A stretch of DNA of 64,000 bases from Rhodocollybia butyracea (taxonomy: Eukaryota; Basidiomycota; Agaricomycetes; Agaricales; Omphalotaceae), in contig JADNRY010000167.1 of assembly GCA_015501585.1 (NCBI GenBank), positions 62,001 to 126,000 of the forward strand, given 5' to 3'. Below the pieces are notes generated by a model. The model was not told the origin of the DNA. It worked only from the letters and a program-made list of their open reading frames with translations, and ran no database searches. Each line of letters starts with the position of its first letter. Position 1 is the stretch's first letter. Below, piece after piece: positions 59,079 through 64,000 of this stretch. Both the position numbers and the translations under genes were made by a program.

Positions 59079-61210
59079 TGTTGCAGTCACATGGCAGTGT
59101 TGCAGACATATCTCAGCCAGTTCTTAACCAAACTGGATGATCTTGGGCTCATAATTTTCGCGCTTACCAGCTCTACACCATCGTAAGTTTTACCCGGCGT
59201 CAGACCCGAGCCACACACTATAACCAGCTAGATGCACGGGTGTGCACTTAATCTCACTGGACCAAGTGCAAGATAATTCTTTTTGGCAGCCCCATTGGCA
59301 ACCCCGCAACCCCTTTGCTATTGAGCAACCCCACTGCCAATGGCCGGATGGGTCCCGCATCACAAATGATGCGAGATCTGATCAATTTCGCGCTCCCAGC
59401 TCGAGTAAGCGCCATAAATCCTTGCTGTCAAATAGACACAACTTCAAGGGGCAAGGACCGTGGTAGGGACTGCCATGGATTGTAACCACCATATCATTGC
59501 GGATAGATATGGGATGGCTATCTTTCCACGGTTACGGGACAATCACAGTTATCCGTGGTTTGTCTCGGGATCTTTACTGTATATAGAATAAATTTGTTTA
59601 TTGCTTTCTGAATCACCATTCTGAGTCTGGCATGAATGGTCAACTCCCCAGTACACGCTTGTTAACCCACAGCCATACATGGCCTTGATTATTGACTCTT
59701 TTGGCCTCTGATACCCATCCTGTCGTATATTGCCGATGTGGCAACTCCGGAGATTAGTTAGCCGGATCGGTATGTTTGTATGTCCGTATACTTACTCATC
59801 GTATTAGCAATATTATAAAACTGAATTGTTTATTTCAGTGGTCTTTTCGGCTTGAGGGAAAAGACAATTGTAATTGAATAATTACGCACATGGGAAAAAC
59901 CAACTGAACTCCAACTTTTCGCAACTCAAGATATGAGAAAATTTAATTGTCTTTTCAACTACCTGGATTTAAGAACATTCTGTAACTTATTTGATAGCAT
60001 ATATTTGTCTAAATTCAGTTAATCTTTCAGTTTTGTAAAATGATATACCATAATGGGAGATTTCACACGAGTTATCTATTCTATTGAATACACAAATTTC
60101 AGTAACAAATTCTATATATGTGAAAATTCCGCCGAGATGTCAAGAATCGGATTGCATTTCTGCCGAGCAGAATTTTTTACCCTTCTGGTGTGATAACCGT
60201 ACGGATTTTTTCATATGGTACTCAAGCTCCGCCCCCGGGAACCTCTCGGGAAATCCCTGACTGTCCCTAGACCGTGGCAGTTGAATTGCAACTGCGTTTG
60301 ATGCAGTTGAAAGGTGTTGCCCTGGGCAGTTGCCGGCAGAGTATATAATCGGTTCTTCAATTGAGTTGTTGGATATGAAGCGCCCGGAAGGCGCTCTTTT
60401 ACATTCTTAGCGTTTCTCTGAGGCATCGCTCTTGTCCTATTGGGCTACTGGTGTGTCTCAGGAGACACAGAGTTTTTGCAGGATTCAACAGCAGATTGTC
60501 TTCATTGCCCTTATGCACTTAAGTACCTAGTCTCTGGTACTTCCGCTTTGGTCACTCTGACAGACTGGCATAATTGATCTCAATCTCATGGATGTAGATC
60601 ATCTAGTGCTTGTGGTAGCGAGGCACACAATCTTCCTGTGAGGTGACTGGTACTGTCTTGGGTGGTTCGGAGCTAGCTAAGATACAATGAATGCCTTGAT
60701 GAATGCGATGGTCCTCATATCCCATGAGGCTCTCCTAACAGCTCTACAGAAATGGATGTATGTGCCCTAGCCTCCAGATGCACTGCCTGTACCTTGCCAA
60801 TCCGCCGTATATTGACGATTTGACATTGGCAACATCTGAAGTACAATTAATGTGACGACTCTGCGACTTCTAATTATTACCTTGTATGCTATATATCATG
60901 TCTCTGGCCGTGCAAGGCAGTCCTTTGAAACTCATACTAATATCGCTAGGCATACGCCCGTCACCTCCACGAAAAGTCAGCATATCGCGGCAACCATTCC
61001 CGTTCCTAAACACGACCACCGTGACATTGTTTCTTTCATTCGCAGCAAAGACGTTCCGGGCTGCAGATGGAAGTCCCGCTAGGCTACCTCGAAGGATAGG
61101 GGTATTCTTTCTTCCTCTCGTTTTCTTTATTCATTTTACAGTTACAAGTATATTCCTTTATATTCCTCATTCATTCATTCTAGCACACTACGACGAGTAC
61201 TGACTACTTA

Positions 61211-61246
61211 GCACCCCAGTTGTTCACTCGAGTGTTCCTGGGGTGC
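61211..61246. repeat. Short inverted repeat (hairpin)
   Basis: GCACCCCAG and CTGGGGTGC form a perfect 9-bp stem around an 18-nt loop. Confidence 0.5.
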
Positions 61247-61730
61247 GTATTCATCTTACTTGTAGAACCAGTTCACTGATAGCCTGTAGGCTTTCATTTC
61301 TAAGACACGTTATTAATTAGTCTTACAGGTACGATTCATATACTAATAAAAGAGTTGTTCACTTAACGTGTTCCTTGGATACATTATTAACTAGTCTTAC
61401 ACTTGCCTCGGGGCCTTTCCTTATTTACAAATGCGGAATAACTGAATAGAACTCAAAAGTACTGAGGCGAGGTACCAGGTACTAGTACATGCCGCCACCG
61501 GCATTTCTTGTTTTGGGAACAGACCCTTCTCGGTCTCAATAGAAATCAAGGGATGTCAGACTAGTGGAGCGGAAGGAAACTAAGATGGTAATAGATATAA
61601 TGATCTTGTCCAGCTGTCAAAAGCCTTCGCTGTTGGAATTTGTGATATCCAAGCGCCTTGTGTACCAATGGCTAATATGGAGTGTCATAATGTGTGATCA
61701 ATACTGCATTGACTTGAATGTAGGGCAGAA

Positions 61731-61784
61731 TTGCTATACAGAGAGTCGTTGCTATACAGAGAGTCGTTGCTATACAGAGAGTCG
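61731..61784. repeat. Three perfect 18-bp tandem repeats
   Basis: TTGCTATACAGAGAGTCG occurs three times head to tail without variation, a likely minisatellite. Confidence 0.9.
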
Positions 61785-62124
61785 TTGACTGTGCATGGCA
61801 AATTCCCTTATGTAGCGTAGTATACAATTGTAGGGTACCTGGGTATATAAATATATAGTTCTGTGTAGCGAGAACTGTCGACCCAGGGCTTTACCCATCT
61901 CTACCCTCTAGTGTGATATTGTCTCCACATTTGGAGGAGGTGGCATTTGAATTTTCTTACAACAACATTCGCTACCAAGTCAAGGTGGGGAACCACCAAG
62001 GTCTCAAGACAATAATTTGCTATTTTAATCTTTAATTAAAAGGTGCCTTAACAAGCTACATCCAATTCCAAATCCAATTCTCACACGGAGTTTTTCATCC
62101 AAACTTGATGTGCAAAAGTCCATT

Positions 62125-63508
62125 ATGACTCCAAAAGAGGTGGAAGAAGTTACACATATTGGCCAAGTACTATGGGGAAATGCTGCTCAGACGATATTAC
62201 AATGTGTTCTCTATGGTGAAATTATTGCCTGATGTTTCAAGAAAAGACCTTACTTGTCAATACTTTAGGTATTTATTGCTCAAGTGTTGCAATTAGCATT
62301 TGTCTATACTCGTGCGAGTTTAGATATAACACTCAGCACAAATTTTGATTCAACTTTGTAGGAGCAAGAAGTGTACAAGTGGAGCAAAGAAAGCATCGAC
62401 CTTTGTCCTTGTCGGCACATTTGTCCTCATGATACTGTATATCGCCAGTCAGCCTACAGTGAGTCTCATCCTCATCCACTATGGCCTTGTAGTCCCTCTT
62501 CCTGGAGGAATTCTGTCCCAAGCAGCAGCAGCAGATCGTCAGCTCCTGTTGAGACTTGGTCAGTTGATCACTATATGGTCACGCAACATCATAGTGAGTT
62601 GGGATGACACTGAGTACTGCCACCTGTTAACTTGAACCCAAAAGTCATTGATTGCAGATGCTGTCATTGCGTGGAGAGCTTCGGCGGTTTGGGTTGGTAA
62701 TCAGGCTGTCAATTGGATATTGGTTGTTTTTTTGCTGGCGGATATAGGTGAGATTGATTTACAACCATTGGTTCCGTGGTTCCGTGCTGATGGGTCCGTA
62801 TAAGCGGTCTCAGTAGTTGATATCATTGTAGACTCTCGATCAGACCTTTCAGCCAACAGCAATAGTAATTCAATTGTGACTCTTGATGGGATAGTTTTTG
62901 TGGTCTCATTGTCAGTGAATTTGGCCGCAACCTGTCTAATAGGCTTCCGGGCATGGTAAGTAGCGAACGTTCTCAATGAAGCTTAATTGGAGACTCTTGA
63001 AATTGCAGGACATATCGCAACTCAATGAGAGCGATTTCAATCAGAAGGAAAAAAAGCAGAGTAGAAGGCATTTTTCTTCTACTTGTGGAATCTGGGGCTA
63101 TATATGCACTGCTTCAGGTCTGCTTCTCACATACAGAGTATAACTTGGTTCCACTAAATGAAATTTATCAGATAATTAACATAATAATCAGAGAATTGGA
63201 TGTTAAGGAAGCAAACCTTTCACCTATTGGCTATGCTGGAGAGTCTGTTGAACAACTCAACATATATGCCGCAGTGAGGACCCTATTATTCTCTTTGTCA
63301 ATACCTATTCCCCAATCATGCTTTTCAGGCTTTAAATCCAGTGGTAATTTTTATCCTGGTGCAAACTCAAGACGTGGATGAGCACAGTTTCCGGATTCCC
63401 ACATTGAGCCAACAACTCTCCGGCACCCAGAGTAGGTTAGAAAGCACTTCTGCCGAAACTGAACAGTCTGGCCAAGCTAACCATCTCAGTGCCACTATGT
63501 CTGAATGA
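62125..63508 (+). CDS. Seven-helix membrane protein of unknown function, paralogue 2 (333 aa)
   Basis: Eight exons with the same phases as the copy at 25843: 62125-62215, 62269-62311, 62362-62593, 62645-62747, 62814-62955, 63009-63117, 63172-63273 and 63329-63508 (1002 nt). The 54-nt sixth intron (63118-63171) has no stop. It is called an intron because the paralogue has a stop-containing 50-nt intron at the same place. Helices include FVLVGTFVLMILYIAS, LIADAVIAWRASAVW, VFVVSLSVNLAATCLIGF and FLLLVESGAIYALLQ. The C-terminal tail is polar, rich in Ser and Gln, and differs from paralogue 1. Intact. Marks the right end of block C. Confidence 0.75.
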
Positions 63509-63791
63509 AAGGGAACAGATTGACTCCACTCGTTGATTTGAGGGCAGAAAGACAGCCTGCAAAGAGGGTGTGGAAATGAATGCGGAGGTACACCGAGACT
63601 TCAAGCGGTTTGGAGCCTTCACATCCTTCCCCAAGTTTGAAAGAGAGAAAGTGATCGCAATTACTAGCGATTAGTATCCTCAGCCAATACCACAAGGGTG
63701 ATATCATAATTAAATCCATACTAATAGTGTTACAAATAAGTATTAAACAGTAAATAAAATATAGTTCAGTCAAGGGAGTTCCTCTCCCCAT

Positions 63792-64000
63792 TTACCTGAT
63801 ACGCAAAAAACCGCGGAAACAGCAAGGCATACCCCCATCGACGCCTCCTATCCAGGTGCCCCCAGCAACGTTTCTAAGATCGGAAGCATCCTTAAATACT
63901 GATATCCATCCATTCCCATGATATTGAAAGGCATCGGTGTCGCACCAACACGTTTGAAAACGCTCCGATATCTTCCATAACGCTGGACGCAATGAGCCAC
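63792..64000 (-). CDS. C-terminal fragment of an unknown protein, runs off the window
   Basis: The minus frame is open from the window edge to a stop at 63792. It reads LRPALWKISERFQTC, HGNGWISVFKDASDLRNV and GGTWIGGVDGGMPCCFRG. The Trp/Gly-rich pattern looks protein-like rather than random, but I do not recognise the family. Confidence 0.4.
   Translation of the reverse strand, partial: GSLRPALWKISERFQTCWCDTDAFQYHGNGWISVFKDASDLRNVAGGTWIGGVDGGMPCCFRGFLRIR

Larger units (their letters stand above)
57127..62124. repeat. Block C continuation with ~2.3 kb extra sequence
   Basis: 57.13-59.3 kb matches block A 23.8-25.4 kb. From ~59.3 to ~62.04 kb there is about 2.3 kb more than in block A. This part is AT-rich at 59.75-60.2 kb and has a promoter-like TATATAA at ~60343. 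No intact gene was found; it may be a decayed transposon. Confidence 0.45.

Noticed and set aside
1..64000. CRISPR array, bacterial operons or riboswitches
   Set aside because: Gene structure is eukaryotic with dense introns; no regularly spaced repeats with unique spacers were seen.

Overview
The window looks like nuclear DNA of a filamentous basidiomycete, probably an agaricomycete mushroom; the order cannot be told from sequence alone. Genes are split by many short introns (about 50-65 nt, GT-AG with a few GC-AG). The encoded families are typical of that group: NACHT-WD40 receptor-like protein, LaeA-like methyltransferase, short-intron 7-TM proteins, cytochrome b561, BBE-type FAD oxidase. 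TTAGGG-type repeats sit inside one element. All exon models were assembled by eye from splice signals, reading frame and paralogue comparison; no transcript data were available.

Layout. 1-1395: 3' part of a SET-domain gene. 3.1-9.2 kb: small genes, including a lysine/arginine-rich protein with 19 cysteines in its core, a His/Arg/Ser-rich protein and a damaged NAP1-like histone chaperone. 10.4-13.7 kb: a coiled-coil protein and a twice-frameshifted FAD oxidase. 14.0-20.6 kb: three intact tandem copies of one nodulin-like MFS transporter, each with nine exons and the same GC-AG fourth intron. A fourth, dead copy lies 17 kb downstream (37.8-39.9 kb) and carries a hAT-like MITE.

21-27 kb, 36-37.6 kb and 52.6-63.5 kb are three versions of one segmental duplication (blocks A, B and C). 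Block C holds intact genes (a 531-aa unknown protein, cytochrome b561, a 7-TM protein). Block A keeps an intact 7-TM paralogue, a relic of the 531-aa gene and only the last exon of b561. Block B keeps only the decayed core.

27.8-34.4 kb is a dead copy of the methyltransferase whose intact paralogue is at 35.1-36.1 kb. It was hit by three different insertions: a full-length Ty1/copia element with identical 280-bp LTRs, a TIR element with telomere-like and GC-hairpin content, and a perfect 78-bp palindrome with a 5-bp target duplication. 41.5-53.5 kb carries a 4-TM protein, a 1402-aa NACHT protein with 15 near-identical WD40 repeats, and two unknown multi-exon genes.

The overall picture is an accessory, duplication-rich and transposon-rich region. 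Paralogue pairs inside the window act as pre-insertion references, so several mobile-element boundaries are defined by the sequence itself.
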